DNA from: Thermothelomyces thermophilus ATCC 42464
Taxonomy: Eukaryota; Ascomycota; Sordariomycetes; Sordariales; Chaetomiaceae
Reading direction: 5' to 3'
DNA length: 64,000 nt
Assembly: GCF_000226095.1 (NCBI RefSeq)
Contig: NC_016472.1
Coordinates: forward strand, 1,054,001-1,118,000
Shown here: piece after piece, positions 11,074 to 23,900 of the stretch
Position numbering within the stretch: position 1 is the first letter of the stretch
How the letters are laid out: every line of letters starts with the position of its first letter
The notes under the pieces: generated by a model
Seen by the model: only the letters and a program-made list of their open reading frames with translations
Told to the model about the DNA's origin: nothing
Databases searched by the model: none
Position numbers and translations under genes: made by a program

Positions 11074-12987
11074 CGGACATGCTCGGGAGTGAAGCACTGA
11101 AAGCGGTAGAGAGGGATACAGAGAGAGAGAGAGAGCGGGAGAGAGAGGGAGGGATAGAGGGTGTGTGTGCTTGTATGTGCGTCTATCTTCGCGTCACAGG
11201 ACCGGGATCAGCACCGACCGCTCTGTGGCAAGACCATCACCTGAAACCCCGACAACACAACAAAAGATAGAAAAGTGAGGGTAAGATATCGGGAAGGCGG
11301 CAAGAGGGGCCAACAGCCCGTTAACACTAAGAACGAACTCGAGGAGAAAGAGAGCACAGGCTCGAATTTACAGCATCGCACTGTGATCGCTGCGGAAGAA
11401 GTAGGAGTAAGCCAGCCAAGCAGCCTAGGTATCATAACCAGAGCTTGTTGAACGGCAACGGCAGCAGGGGAGGGCAAGGTGAATCGAATCCGCCTCACTG
11501 GCAGTGCTGGTGAAAAAGCGATCCCTGAGTTGGCCACTGGTTATTCGTACCCGGTTTGCGAGTGGCCCTTTCCGCTGCGCAAGCCCAATCAGGGCACAGG
11601 GGGGGGCCAAAGCCGAAGGAGACGAGAATACATGGACGCCGCTTGACGGTCCATGTGGCAGCGCAGCTCTCCGGGCGAATGATGGAGAAGGCCCGGACTG
11701 TCAGATCCATCCCCTGGCGGAACTGGCGGTCTGCGAGTCGGGGGAGGGTTCCTAGTAGTGTATAGCCCGGAAGGGCGCCGCCAAGAGGACGGGAACATGA
11801 CAGGGAAAAATAGAGCGTGTCCAGCTCCCAGCAAAGTCGGCGGTGTGCTGTCCACAGGAGCGCCACAATAGGGGACCGTAGCAGTGTGTATGTATGTACC
11901 GTACCACAAAGTAGGCATGTAAGGATGTATGTATGTATGTATGTTCAATTCGTAAACCTGACTGACGGCGGGGTGGGCGACCTGACGAGAGGCATGAGGG
12001 GGCCCGGAGGTAAACGTAAAAGAGAACCAAGGATCGGCAGAGCCGACACCAACACAAACATCATGTTCGTGGGTCTGTAACATCATCCATGTATGAAGAG
12101 CAAGGGAAAGACGTTGAAATGAGATTGGAAATATGGGGGGCGGCAAAAATAGCCGACAGCCCCGCAAAGATAACAAGATCGTCGAGCCAGTGTTCCCAAT
12201 CGACCGTAAAACGAGGCTCCGGCAGGCCCCCCAAAAAGGTCAATGATGGTTGATGGTTCTCTCCAACGAAGACCCGAATGCGCTAGTTACTGCGTTAGTG
12301 AGTTGTAAGAGAGCGGCAAAAAAAGTGGGAAACCCTTGCGTTCCAGCACAACGGCGATTGGTTACAGGGCTGCCCGGTCCCCAGGAGATTGGCCGCCTCA
12401 ACTTTTCCGGCCTGCTCCGTGGTTCCACAGACCAGGACCAACATGCGTCACACCAAACCACACTTTGCTGTCCCCGAGGCTGGCACCGCTGGCCATGTCG
12501 ACGACATCCGAGAGGGCGAGCAAGCTCGTGGGTGCTTTGACGGCATTGTGCACTTCAGCAGCAATCCCAGGAAATGTCCAAACCAGCCAAAAAGAGAGCA
12601 GAGACACAAAGAAAAAGGAAGAGGAGGAAAGGAAAAGGGGGGGGGGGTATAATATATATTCGAGTCCCAATCAATCCAACGCCGGCCGGCAAACACGAAC
12701 CAAGCAGTCCCGGCTTCCGTACATACTACCAAGTAGGTATGCACTCTATGTCGGCAGTGCGACAGTACACGTGCCTCTGCTCTGCTCTAGTGTAGTGTAA
12801 GCGAACTATCGCCGATCACCTCGCGGCCATAGCTCCATTCTGCAGCAACCGTGGGAGCGGGTCTTCCTCTAGTGTGTTCCGTAGTGCGTAGTGTAATCCG
12901 TACACCGTACTGCGTACGTGTATGCCGTGTGTACGTGTGGTAGCTCGGCTGGTCTCCACTCTCAAAACCACTCTCCCGCCTTCTGCG
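11074..12987. other. Long intergenic region upstream of the SprT-like gene
   Basis: About 1.9 kb between the start of the SprT-like gene and the stop of the F-box gene, both on the minus strand. Seen here: a (GA)n-rich block at 11118-11155, a (GTAT)n run near 11925-11943, a G run near 12639-12648, and a cluster of GTAC/CGTA-type steps at 12880-12945. Apparent open frames lack codon-like composition or recognisable motifs, so I call no gene. Confidence 0.5.
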
Positions 12988-15197
12988 CTACAACGGTGTC
13001 GGATGAAGTCCGCTATCGAGGCCCAGGTTCCTCACGAACCGGACGTCGTCCGCCTGCCTCTCGAGCGCCCGCCGCATCATCTCGTTGTACTCGCTCTGCG
13101 CGGCTGCCAGCGCCTTGGCTTCGGGCCCGTCCCCGTTCTCTGTCGACTCCTCGAAGTCCTCGGGCGCGAACCCTGGGCGCGCAGAGAAGGTGACCAGCCC
13201 CAGCTTTTCGCCCGTCCAGAAGAGTAAATCATTGCTGTGTCTCCGCCTTTCGCCGTTGTTGTCGCTATCGCCGCCGCCGCCGCCGTCGTCCCCCTCGGGT
13301 TCGTGACCACCGCCGGCCACGGCTGCTGCCGGCCGCGTGGGCAACAGCTTCCGCGCAATGTCGTCGGACCCTGGCATGGACGAGAAGATGGAGGGTTCCT
13401 CCGTGTTCCGCTCGCTGTGGCCGATGCGGCAGCGGCGCACCTCGGTGAAGCCGTCGCGCTCGAACCACTTGATGAAGCCGGACCCGTCCGAGAAGGCGAT
13501 GCGCGTTCCGTGGTTGACGACCGACATGAGTTTGGACCGCGAGCAGTTCTGCCGGTTCTTGAACGCCGAGTTCTGCAGCCCGCCCGGCGCGCTCGTACTA
13601 TGCGTCGATGCCGTCGTCGGCGTCAGCCCGTAAAGCTCGAGCGATCCCTTGGTGTTGTATTCGCCGCAGGCAATCAGCGTCCGTCCGCCAGCCGCCGTCT
13701 TGGATGCTTCGACCTGCTCGAGCGATAGTGCGGCCTTGCGTCGCAGCTCGCTGTCGACCGTCGAGAAGGGGTAAGGAAGGGAGGTCATGGCGCACAGTCG
13801 GGCCCCCGAGTGGATAGAGCCCCGGATGGACGGGAATTTGCGCCGGTCGTAGTGCAGGATGTTGGAGAATCGACCTGCCACATAGATGTCGTCCGATATG
13901 TCCGCCTCCTGGCCGGGCTGCTGGAGATGGAGGATGCTCAGCGGGCCCGGCTGCGACAGCGGCGCGTAAGGGGGCAGGGGCTCGTCATCGAAGATGCGTC
14001 GGAGGCTGCGCTCGTAGAACTCGTTAGCCCCGATTCTGTCGAAATCGTCCATCATCTCGTCCTGGTCGTTCCGCCGCGGCTTGCGCGCTCTGTAGTCGTG
14101 TAAGTGGATGCCAAGGTTGGTCCCGACGGTCAGAGGAACCGTCGGGCTTGCCGCGGACAACGCGGTGATGGACCACGGGAACGATTCGCAACCAACAACC
14201 GACAACCGCCGCAGATCCACCTCGATGAGACCTGGGTTTTTTTTTTTTTTTTTTTTTTTTTCTTCGGTCAGCTATTTGTCTCGCAACATGTCCGGGCATA
14301 ACGGCCCCACTTACGGCTCTGCACGGCGAAAAATGCCCTATGAAGTCGGCTGTCCACGCTCACACACTCCGTCACCCCGGAATCGATCCTCTTGGACCGC
14401 TTGCGATTGTCCGCTTCTGGGCCGTCGACGAACAGGATCCCCCGCCGGCTCCTCGCGACGAGAGCTCCCCTCTTCCCCATCGTCCCGCCCACGTCCCACA
14501 TAGCCACGCTCCCGTCGTCTAGCGGCGACACCGCCAGCACCGCCTCGCCGGCCTCCCCATCGGGGTAGTACAGCGCAACGCCGCGGGCCTCGACCATGTC
14601 GGCCACCGACGCGGGCGAAGAGGGGTCCCGGCCCTCCTCGTAGGCGTACTGCATCCAATTGATGGCGATGGGTCCATGCCGCTGGACGTATTCGTCGTAC
14701 CACGACACCCGCTCCGACGGGAAGCAGGGGTCCCAGTTGGCCATGATGCGCACGCGCTCGCGCTCGCGCGTTTCGCCGCCCTTCCAGACGAACGAGGTCG
14801 TCGTGGGCTTGGCATCGTTATTAGCGAGTGCTGCCCCCGCGTCCGGGCTCCCGTTGGAGCCGCTACCGGACAAGAATCGCGGCGGGCTCTCTCTGTCGCC
14901 GGTCGGCCCGAACAGGCGCCGTCGTCGGTCGAGGTTCTCGAGGAAGGTCGACTCTTCCAGGCAGCGGGCGCGCCAGAAGCTGTTGTCGCGGGCGAGGTTA
15001 TAGAAGCCGCGGGAGACGAGCTGGAGGTTGGTGATCTCTGCGGGTTCGAGGACTGCGACGTGTGCTGCAGTTAGCACCGTTGGCCGTTATCTTGCTTTGA
15101 GGTTGCTGCGATGGTGGCGAACCGCGGAAAGTGAGCGCGCGAGACACTGCTTACATGATAGAATGAGGAGCAACACCTCACCCGGGAGGTGATCCAT
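12988..15197 (-). CDS. F-box domain protein
   Basis: Exons complement(12988..14231, 14315..15052, 15155..15197), 2025 nt, 674 aa. Joining exon 1 to exon 2 gives a clean F-box at residues ~1-40: MDHLPGEVLLLILSFLEPAE, then ITNLQLVSRGFYNLARDNSF. F-box proteins link substrates to Skp1-Cullin-F-box ubiquitin ligases. The rest has beta-propeller-like strands (AVLAVSPLDDGSVAMWDVGG; ITALSAASPTVPLTVGTNLG; SDGSGFIKWFERDG), so a degenerate WD-type propeller is plausible, with an acidic Gly/Asp loop near residue 560. The target is unknown. Intron 2 carries a 25-nt A tract (sense strand) right before the acceptor. Divergent from the serine-rich membrane protein gene. Confidence 0.85.
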
Positions 15198-16824
15198 GGC
15201 TCAAGTGGTATAAGCTCTGCGTAGGTGCCCAGAAACTTTGCAGAAAAAAAAAAAAAAAAGAGCCAGCAGCTGCTGATGATGAAATGCAAGGATGTAGCTT
15301 TTTGTTTCTGAGCTGGGTATCGGAGCCAAAGGAAGATGACAGGAAATACCTGGATGGTTTCTGGTAAGAACTTAAAAGGAAGGTCGGCCCGCTCGGTCGT
15401 TGCATTCTACACAGTAGACTCTCCGAATTACAGGACGCCAGGGGCCCCAGTTGCGAGACGGCCACATGGGGTTCCACAGCCCGGCGCCAGGCCCGTCTTT
15501 GCGTGCGGGAATAGCGGGGCATGGCGCGGGGGATGTGTTATCTTATTATCGATAGTTAAGCCTCTTCTGACTTCAGATGGTCTTTCCCATTTTGGACAAC
15601 AACTTCAGACGAGAGAAACCGGGCCTGGGCATCTCGGATCTCGGATCTACACCTCTTTCCTGCACGCAAAATGCTCGTTGAACGTGAAGCTGTTCTTGCA
15701 TTTATGTCCAATGGACATTCATGTATAGGTTAACTTAATACAGAATGCTGAAATGGCATGTGGTTGAGTGTCCCAAAGGCAGAGACACCAGAAAGCACTG
15801 CGGAACTGGTGCCATGAGCTCTTGAGAGGGGGCGAATGTTTATCCCGGCTACTTTGTTAAATACAATCACGACTTTACATACTTTACTAGCTTGATCTAA
15901 ACCGTTTAGTAGGGAACTGAAAGGTGAACAAAGTGGCAGAAGTGATTCTATCAATCTCCCAAAACTACCTTAGTTGTCTAACTCTCTCGCTGCCCACAAT
16001 CTGTTCCCAAAATCCTTTTTCACTCTATATACTCGTGTATTTCCCTATGATTTCAGACCCTATATGACGCGCTTCACAGTAGCAAGGAGAGAATTAGTAG
16101 CAATCCGGAGCATTTAGACAAGTGATCGTAAACTTTCTTACTGTTGGCAGCCAATGATAGGCTTAAGGCCTCGTTCTGATATTCCAGATGGAAGGGACAT
16201 CTAGGAACAGCGAGCACAGAAATGAACAGAAATAACAAGATTCTATTTCGAGGTATCTAACCCGTTCTTGCCATCTTGCTCCTGCTCTCGTTCTTTCCCT
16301 CCTTCTTACTACGCTCTATTTCTTGCCTCGCCGCTCCTCCTACACTTTCCCTACTACAATACTTTCTTTGACCATCGCCGTTCAAGCTGTGGTAGATCGT
16401 ATCGTGGTTTTATCAGACTTCTCCTGGGCACAGAGTAGTTACCCACTCAGTTTTGTTACCGATCGTTTTCAACACAGCGCGAAAACCCTCCTTCCTTCCC
16501 TTCGCGTCCGATTTTCGCGCCAATTACCTGATCTAACAACAGCGACATCATCGCGCCTGCTCTGGAACGCCGAGATCATCCGATCAAGGAAGAATCACCA
16601 TATATACAAGTCAGACTGTTACCGTTACTGGTCTAAATTCACGTTACAGCGCCGAGTCTTGTGAGATACTCACCTAATATACTAAGGTATGCGCAGTAGT
16701 TTCAGTCACATGGGACGTTGACAGAAAGGCAATAGTGGAGGGAGCTAGATCACAAGTACTCATAAGCCAGAGAGGGTCAGTATAGCTAATTCTGACTTCT
16801 ACAATCACAGGCGGGACCGTGATC
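15198..16824. promoter_or_regulatory. Long divergent intergenic region (F-box gene / serine-rich protein gene)
   Basis: 1.6 kb, moderately AT-rich. It has a 16-nt A run at 15244-15259 in the F-box leader and a CT-rich block at about 16270-16370 that looks like a fungal transcription start region for the + gene. A 5' UTR intron ending TTCTACAATCACAG at about 16810 is likely just before the ATG at 16825. Short open frames here lack ATG starts and are not called. Confidence 0.4.
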
Positions 16825-19800
16825 ATGTCCAGCAAGAGCGATGGGGACGAGGACACTCATACCCAGTATTGGAACCCGACCGAGGATGCACAGAGGACAC
16901 CTCTGTCTCATTTCAAGTCTCCGCGGTCTATCACTCCGAAGGGTCCGTTGTTTCCCAATCTAGGAGAGGCACACCAAGCGATCACTTCGAGACTGGTGTC
17001 CAGGTCTACTACAAACCAGCCTCCTGCCGCACATATCGAGCCGGTGCCTTCTTCCTCTTCCACTTCGTTTGTCAATGTCTCTAGCTTGTCTGACTTAGCG
17101 ACTGGCAAACCGGACCCCCCGTCTCGACAGCGGTATTTGACGCCCTGTTCAGCTTCTGCTTCAACAGGTGCCGACTCGGCCAAGACACCAACTGATCCCT
17201 CCCCGGTCGTATCTGGCCTCGAGTCATCCAGCGCCAGCAACTCTGTCAGAGATCGCCTGAACCAGGGCGCCAAAGCAGATCCTGCTGGCTTACCAGTCTC
17301 AGAAGCTGGTAATTCCATGGAGGACATCTACAGTTATTACCACAAGCCCTCTCCTGGAACTGAGCCGTCGGGAATACTCAGCAATTGCCAGTCCCGGGCT
17401 GCCATTGGTGCACATTCGGACAGCTCTCATCAGCACAACCCCAAAGAAAATCTCTCCCGCGCAACATCCAAGGGACCTCGACTGTCTCCGCACAAACCGG
17501 TGCATTCATCGGATAACGAGTCTTATTCTACACAGAAGCCTTTCGATGGCGTCCAAAATTTCAGTCGCCCTGTCTTGTCACTTCAATCTGTTTCCCACCC
17601 TCACGACTGGATAGCAGTGTCCAGCAACCCAGGTGAGGTCAGCAGAGTCGATTCGACCTCCATAAACCTGGCAGCCAGGAATTATTCAGCCATTAGCCAG
17701 TCAACCGCCAATCCTGTCGCCTCGGATGTTGTTGTTTACGGCAGGGTTCCTCCTTACTCCTGTACCGGCAGCTTACATGATCGGGGGTACGGGGAGGCCA
17801 AGGAGAGTCACGGAGAGACATCTGATGACTTGTCTTCTGACTCCGACGAGGATCCGTTCAAGTATGACCGTGATTCCTTCACCGTTTTTTTACAACCCTC
17901 AAGGGAGAGAGAAGTGAGTGCCGCGCTTCGTTGCGTGAGCGCTGACAGCGCGGCTTCGATCAGTGGCATCTCCTGCCACACACCATCACAACGGCCGAAT
18001 AACACACCGCGTGTTGGCCATACCACAAATCCGTTTGCCAACCGACTGCAACGTTACCAGACCTCTATTGTTGATCATGACTGGGAAAGTGGAGACGCGT
18101 CAAATGAGGTCAAGATTTCTGTTCGCCCTCCGAAAGCGCCGCCTAACTCGCCAGTCGAGGCGGCATCTGGTGTTAGGGATCATGTCGAGGGACCAGGAAG
18201 TGGGCACGACAGGAAGAATGTCAACACACTCATGAGCGATGGTGCTGACTGGGAAACCGTCGCCACCAGTGTCGGTCAGTTTGACAGCAACCGTGCCCTT
18301 GCTTCCTCCAGCGGCTTGAGCGGTAGCCATCTGGTGAAAGTCACAGGCAGCAGCATTGCAGATTATTCGGATACTAGTAGCATTCATGTGCCTCACTTCG
18401 ACGCCTTCTCGTCCACGGAGCAAATCCTGCCGCAACAGGCCTCCGAGAACATGAGCAATACCTCTCATCCTCGGGCCCTGAATGGCCCTGGCCGCCCAGT
18501 CTTCCTGCCGAAGCCACGAATTCATCGAGTCAATGGCTATCTTCAGAATTCTCGCCGCATGTTCACCGACACAACCACCGGTAGCAGCGCGAACTCGTCC
18601 CGGAACGCCCTGGTTGAGAAGCTCAGCGCTTCAATCCGGTCTCGCAGCGCCAGGAAGCGCGCGCAGCTGCTGCAACGATGCTCCAACGAGCAGTGGCCTA
18701 AGTCGAGGTTTGAGTCCCTGGAGTCACTCTCGTCGACCTACTCAGAGCAACCTAGTGTTACAGACAGTGCCCCAATGGCTAGCAGCGCTTGTGAAGGCGG
18801 ATCAACACTGGTTGCTGTCAACGAGAATGCTGGAGGGATTGTTATGGTAAGACGCGGGAAAGAGGGAAGACAGACCCAGGAGAGCAAAAGAGGTATACTG
18901 GCCTCCCCTCTCGCGGGGGAGCCCTCCGCCGGCCACGCAAAAGACAAGCAACCTACCGACTCTTCCCACTCACCCAGGTCCTTTGATTCGCCGACCTTGT
19001 TTTCATTCCCCTTAATTAGCTTACAAGAGGCGGCTAGGCGAGCGGCAAATAGGAGCCATAATGATGACGATCGCACAGTTACCAGCAAAGGAAGGACGCA
19101 CAAGAACTCAAGTATGGTCTCTTCGAAGGCAAACCAGAAAACTGCGCCACCCACCCCTCAAGTCACGGAGCCTATGCACGCTCACACTCGCCGCCCTACG
19201 TCCGCCAGCATTCTTGGTATTAGGGCAACTCATCAGGACTCTCCTGTCCGCTCACAAGGTGTGAAGGCCACGGCTTTCCCTCCCCATCTTTGTGTTTGTT
19301 CGGTACGCTGACCGCCGGTAGACCGCATCGCGCTCGGCTGTAACCGCGTAAGCTCCTACAGGAGCGGATCACCGCTTTCATGTGGGCGCTCCGCTCTCTC
19401 GCGAACCTTCGACCCAATGGCCGACAGCACCTCTCAACAAAGCATCTTTCCAGGTGGCCAGCAATCTGTCTTCCGCATCCGACCCTGCCTCATTGCACGC
19501 GACCAGCGCAATACAAGCCGTAGCGCTACCGTAATGAGGACCATGACCGCTGATTTGCACCGCATTGCTACCGCCACGGAAACCAGCCGCGGCCACACAG
19601 GCACCAACATCAGCTTACGCAGCGGGCACTACCCACTTCCATGCCGCGGTACTGTCGTTGATGACTACTTCTTCCCGACCGACAGCGTCAATGAAGAGGC
19701 ATATCTCTCCTGGGAGGCGCGTCGGCGCCGACGCGTGTGCTACTATGCCATGTGTGTTTTGTCCGCTTTCCCGTTCTTCGCCCCCCTCGTGTACAGGGGA

Positions 19801-19962
19801 ACCTTCGACTCGGCGCTGTCGTGGTATACGCGTGGCGAGACAGGTTCCTTGACGCGCCGGCAGCGGCGAAATGTCCTGGTCGTCGGCGTGGTGTTTGCTG
19901 GCTTGTGGCTAGTTGTGCTAGCAGTCTTTGTCACGATCGTGGTGAATCGGCGGGTGGGTTAG
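16825..19962 (+). CDS. Serine-rich, disordered protein with two C-terminal membrane helices
   Basis: Proposed exons 16825..19258 and 19454..19962 (2943 nt, 980 aa). The first ~880 residues are Ser/Thr/Pro-rich and look disordered (starts MSSKSDGDEDTHTQYWNPTE). The last ~100 residues are ordered: VDDYFFPTDSVNEEAYLSWE, basic RRRRR, a hydrophobic segment (YAMCVLSAFPFFAPLVY), LTRRQRRN, and a strong helix (VLVVGVVFAGLWLVVLAVF) ending RRVG. Type is membrane-anchored with a long, probably cytosolic tail; I do not recognise a function. The intron was chosen because donor CAAG|GTGTGA and acceptor TTTCCAG (with CTCAAC branch) keep phase; other splice choices exist, and the two parts could be miswired. 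The ATG follows a probable 5' UTR acceptor. Confidence 0.6.
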
Positions 19963-20986
19963 TGATATGAGATGTCACGCCTAAGCCCTCGGGCCTATGG
20001 CGTCCCGGGTGGTTTCTATACGGGTTGTCCGTGTGAATGATTGGTCAGATCTGTTCATATAAGCACAGAAGAACGCTTGGGTCTACGTCAGCTCTGCTGG
20101 CGGGCTTGGTTTGGGTGCAGTGCGCTCTTGATGGCGACTGGAAAGAAAGGAGCTGATCTTGGCCAGGGAGCGAGATTTCGTGTTGCAGCTCTGGTTGGGC
20201 TTGGAGATGATGGATTGTTTCACTTACTTTTGTCTTTGTTTTGAGTCTTTCTGCCTTTATCTTCTCGCGCTACACGGCGCGGCATGGCACGGTTGGCATG
20301 ACATGGGATGGCATGGCATGGCACAGATTCAATGATACTTCTATGGATGGCTAGTTGGGGGAAAACAGGGATCAGGCAATGACTGGTTGGCATGGTGCCA
20401 TAGATAGGTATTGGCGAAGGTGTTCTGTGAGGGTTATATATGCTGTGCCAGATTTCATCAATACAAAGTTACGATAAGTTTATCTTACTCCTCAAGAGTG
20501 TCGGGCGAGTTGTATGTGGCTTTTGAGGTGGAGAAAGAATACTTAGGTACTTTTGTTTTGAGAACGGTTTTAGATAGCAACTAATGTCATCATTATTGTC
20601 ATTGACCATTTGTCATTGTTGTGCTACTTTTGTTTCCAAGTTGCGGTTTGGGTAGTATGTATAATTCCACAAGGGGAATAATACACCAGAAGCGTGAAAT
20701 TCAGGGAGGCATGCGGAGTACAACTGACGTCGGCGCCATTGTATTCGTATCTGGAGCGGAATCACTTCTTATTTATTCTTATTTGTCCTTTTGATAACCA
20801 GGTTCAGATCTATAAAAAACACCAAAATCTGGCAATTTCATAACAACTCCTTTTCGGTTTATCGGCTGGGTTCTTCTCACTCTGCCAAGGCAGCACACAC
20901 CTCCTCCTAGCTTGGTGACAATAGACGAATTTCCCAACTCAGCCGCCAAACCAAACTCTGCAGACCCTCGAGAAATGGAGATCTCC
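19963..20986. other. Intergenic, convergent 3' ends with a GGCAT repeat patch
   Basis: About 1 kb between the serine-rich protein gene (+) and the ABC transporter gene (-). A short GGCATGGCAC-type repeat patch lies at about 20281-20325. The region turns AT-richer towards 20450-20850. No coding signal is seen. Confidence 0.5.
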
Positions 20987-23900
20987 TCAGTCGTCCCCGA
21001 AAATGATACCCCTTAACTTGTCCCTCTCGCCGCTCTCCTCGCACATGCCCCTGAAGATGCCGGACTCTCCCTTCTCCCAGAGCTCCCTCGGCGTTCCGAA
21101 CTCGGCCACCCGCCCGTCGCTTAGCACGAGCGCGCGGTCGAAGTCGGCAATCGTGCTCAGCCGGTGCGCAATCACAATCAGGGTGGAGTCGGTGAACTCC
21201 TCGCGGATGCTCCGCTGGATCAGCGCGTCCGTGTGCATGTCGACGGCCGACGTCGCCTCGTCGAGCACCATGACACGCGGGCGCGAGACGATGGCGCGCG
21301 CCAGGCAGAGGAGCTGGCGCTGGCCCTGGGAGAGGTTGAGGCCGCCCTCGGAGACGGGGGAGGAGAGGTCGGAGAAGATGTTGGCGTTCTTCGGCGCGGC
21401 GGAACCGACGGGTGTTGCGGAGCCGGATGAGGAAGCGGAAGCGCCGCTGGGGACGAGATGGACGCGCTCCAGGCAATCACGCAGTTCCTCGTCGGTGTGG
21501 CGGTCGAAGGGGTCGAGGTTGGAGCGGATCGTGCCGGAGAAGAGGACAGGGTCCTGCGGGATGATGGCCAGACGCGAGCGGAGGTCGTGGAGCCTGATCT
21601 TGGAGATGTCGAGGCCGTCTATGTAGATGCTGCCCGACCTCGCCTCGAGGAAGCGGAACAACGCTAAAGTTAGAGAGGACTTGCCCGCTCCGGTTCGGCC
21701 AACCACGCCGATGCGCTCGTTCCGGTTGACGGTGAAGTTTAGGCCTTTTAACACAGGCGGAAGATCAGGGGCATATGCAACAACCAGATCGTTGACTTCG
21801 ATGCGCCCTTCCGTAGGCCACGCGGCAGGGGGCTTTTGACCGTCAAGCGGTTCTGTCGGAAGTTCAGTGTACTGCAATGATCATTGTCAGCTCCCTGTTC
21901 TGTTCCGTCCGAGTGAGTGGATATCGCCCACCTCGACGATACGTTCCACTGAGTTCATATTCAGCTCGATATTGGCATACATCCGGATGGTCCACATGAC
22001 CGAACTCGAGAAGTCGAGTGCAAAGGCCAGCGCGAAGCCTGCTAGAGCCGAGTCGATACCGGGAGTGAGGAGGATGAAGATTGAGACAAAGCTCGCGAAG
22101 AATGAGCCCACGAGCGACATCCGCCAGCCCATCCACCTGTTGAAGAGCCAAAGATGCCACGATGAGGCCGAATAATCGTCAATCTTCCTGTACATCCGAT
22201 CGACGTAGACGGGGGCCTTGTCGAATCCACGAATGGTGGTGACGCCAGTGAGGGCGGAGCCAAACTGTTCAAAGACGGGGGATTTGGTCGTGCTCTCCAG
22301 TCTTTTGACGGGCCGAGCCCCGTGGAGGTAGAGGATGGCATAGTAGAGGCAAACCAAGAGGAGGACAATGGCGAAGAGGACAATGTACGGTGACAGAAAA
22401 AGCCCAGCGACGACAACGGCCAGGAGGCTCAGAAACGAATTCGCACCGAAGCCTACTGTGCTGGCTAGCTGCGAGTCGATGGTGTTAAAGTCGGCTGTAT
22501 AGCGATTCAGGATGCGGCCAAGGGGCACGGTGTCCAGCCATCGGGTAGGGGTGTGCAGAATGGTAAAGTTAAGCTTCTCAAACAGCTTCCGGCTAGCACG
22601 GATCGAGCCGATGTAAACGTATAGATATTTCAAGGTACCGATGATGGAGGATATGAGGGCCAGAGCGACGTAAATGCCGAGATAGTAGGTTAGACTGCCC
22701 TGGATCGAGGTGGCGGGCGCGGACATGGCGTGAATCGACTGACGGACCGCCTCGGTGTAGGGATATCCGTAATCCTCTGGGCCAACAAGGGCGTGCTGTT
22801 GATAGTTACCCTGCTCCTCGTAATTGCCCGTCCAGATCTTGAGCCACCACGAGCGACCTGAACCGAATCAGTACCGGTACAACAACTACTACTGCTACTC
22901 GTCACCAAACCGGCAGGTCAAGCTTACCAATGTTGAACACTTGCACGAGCAGGTAAATGCAAAGCGCAAACGCCCAGAAGAAGAATCCGCCACTGTCCTT
23001 CAGGTACGTCATGTAAACGTGCTTCTTGACCGCGCCTCGCTCACGCGTCTCTTCCTCGACAAACTTTCGAGCCTCTGATGCCATGACCGGGGGGTTCTTA
23101 GGGGTGCTGGTGACCGCACTGTCTTGCTCCCGCTCCCTAACGGAGGAGTCTTCGGAGTTTACAGCGGTAGCAGACTCGTCTGCTTCTATCTCCTCGGCCG
23201 TTTGCTCATGGGTCCTGATCTTCTGCAGCATGCCTTCCTCGCGCAACTCTGAGAGGAGGCCAGCATGCAGCACGCCGCCGTTGCCGAGCTCCATCAGAAA
23301 CTTCGCCTTGCTCTCGCAGAGCGCGACATGATGGGTGACCAGAATCCTCGTTCGGCCGACAGCCAAGTCTCCATTGAGGCACCTCTCAAAGATGTGGCGG
23401 CCGACGTGTGCGTCGACAGCGCTGAAGATGTCGTCCAGGATGAGGATGCCGGCGCGTGAGTAGATGGCCCTGGCGAGGGTAACACGCCATTTCTGACCGC
23501 CGCTAAGATTGATACCATTGGCGCCGATCTCGGTGTGCTCACCGTCGTCGAGCATTTCGAGATCCTTCTTCAGGGCGCAGACTTCAATGGTCTTGTTGTA
23601 TCGCTCCTCGTCGTAGGGCAGCCCAAACAGAATGTTGTCTTTGATGCTGGCATTCTCGATCCAGGGGATCTGCGCCACGTAGGCAATCGCGTTGGGGATG
23701 ATCCAGTTACCTTTGTGTGCCTTATCGTCATGGCGTTCCGAAAGCGGTGGTGCACGCGGAACGTAGAGAGTGCCGCCTAGGATATCTACTTCTCCCAAGA
23801 TGGCGGCCAGCATCAAACTCTTGCCAGTGCCAGTCTTGCCAGAAATGACGGACAACTCGCCTTTGGGGAAGGTGACGTTGATGTTTCGGAGGACGAACCT

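Noticed and set aside
9001-11100. Plus-strand open frame of ~700 codons opposite the SprT-like gene
   Set aside because: It has no ATG start at its beginning, is low-complexity and mirrors the GC-rich codons of the minus-strand gene, which has a clear HELIH motif.
11208-12800. Several overlapping open frames upstream of the SprT-like gene
   Set aside because: They overlap each other on both strands, include simple repeats, and none shows domain-like text or a consistent exon structure.
16323-16664. Open frame of 113 codons before the serine-rich protein gene
   Set aside because: It starts at TTG, not ATG, and lies in a CT-rich leader typical of fungal transcription start regions.
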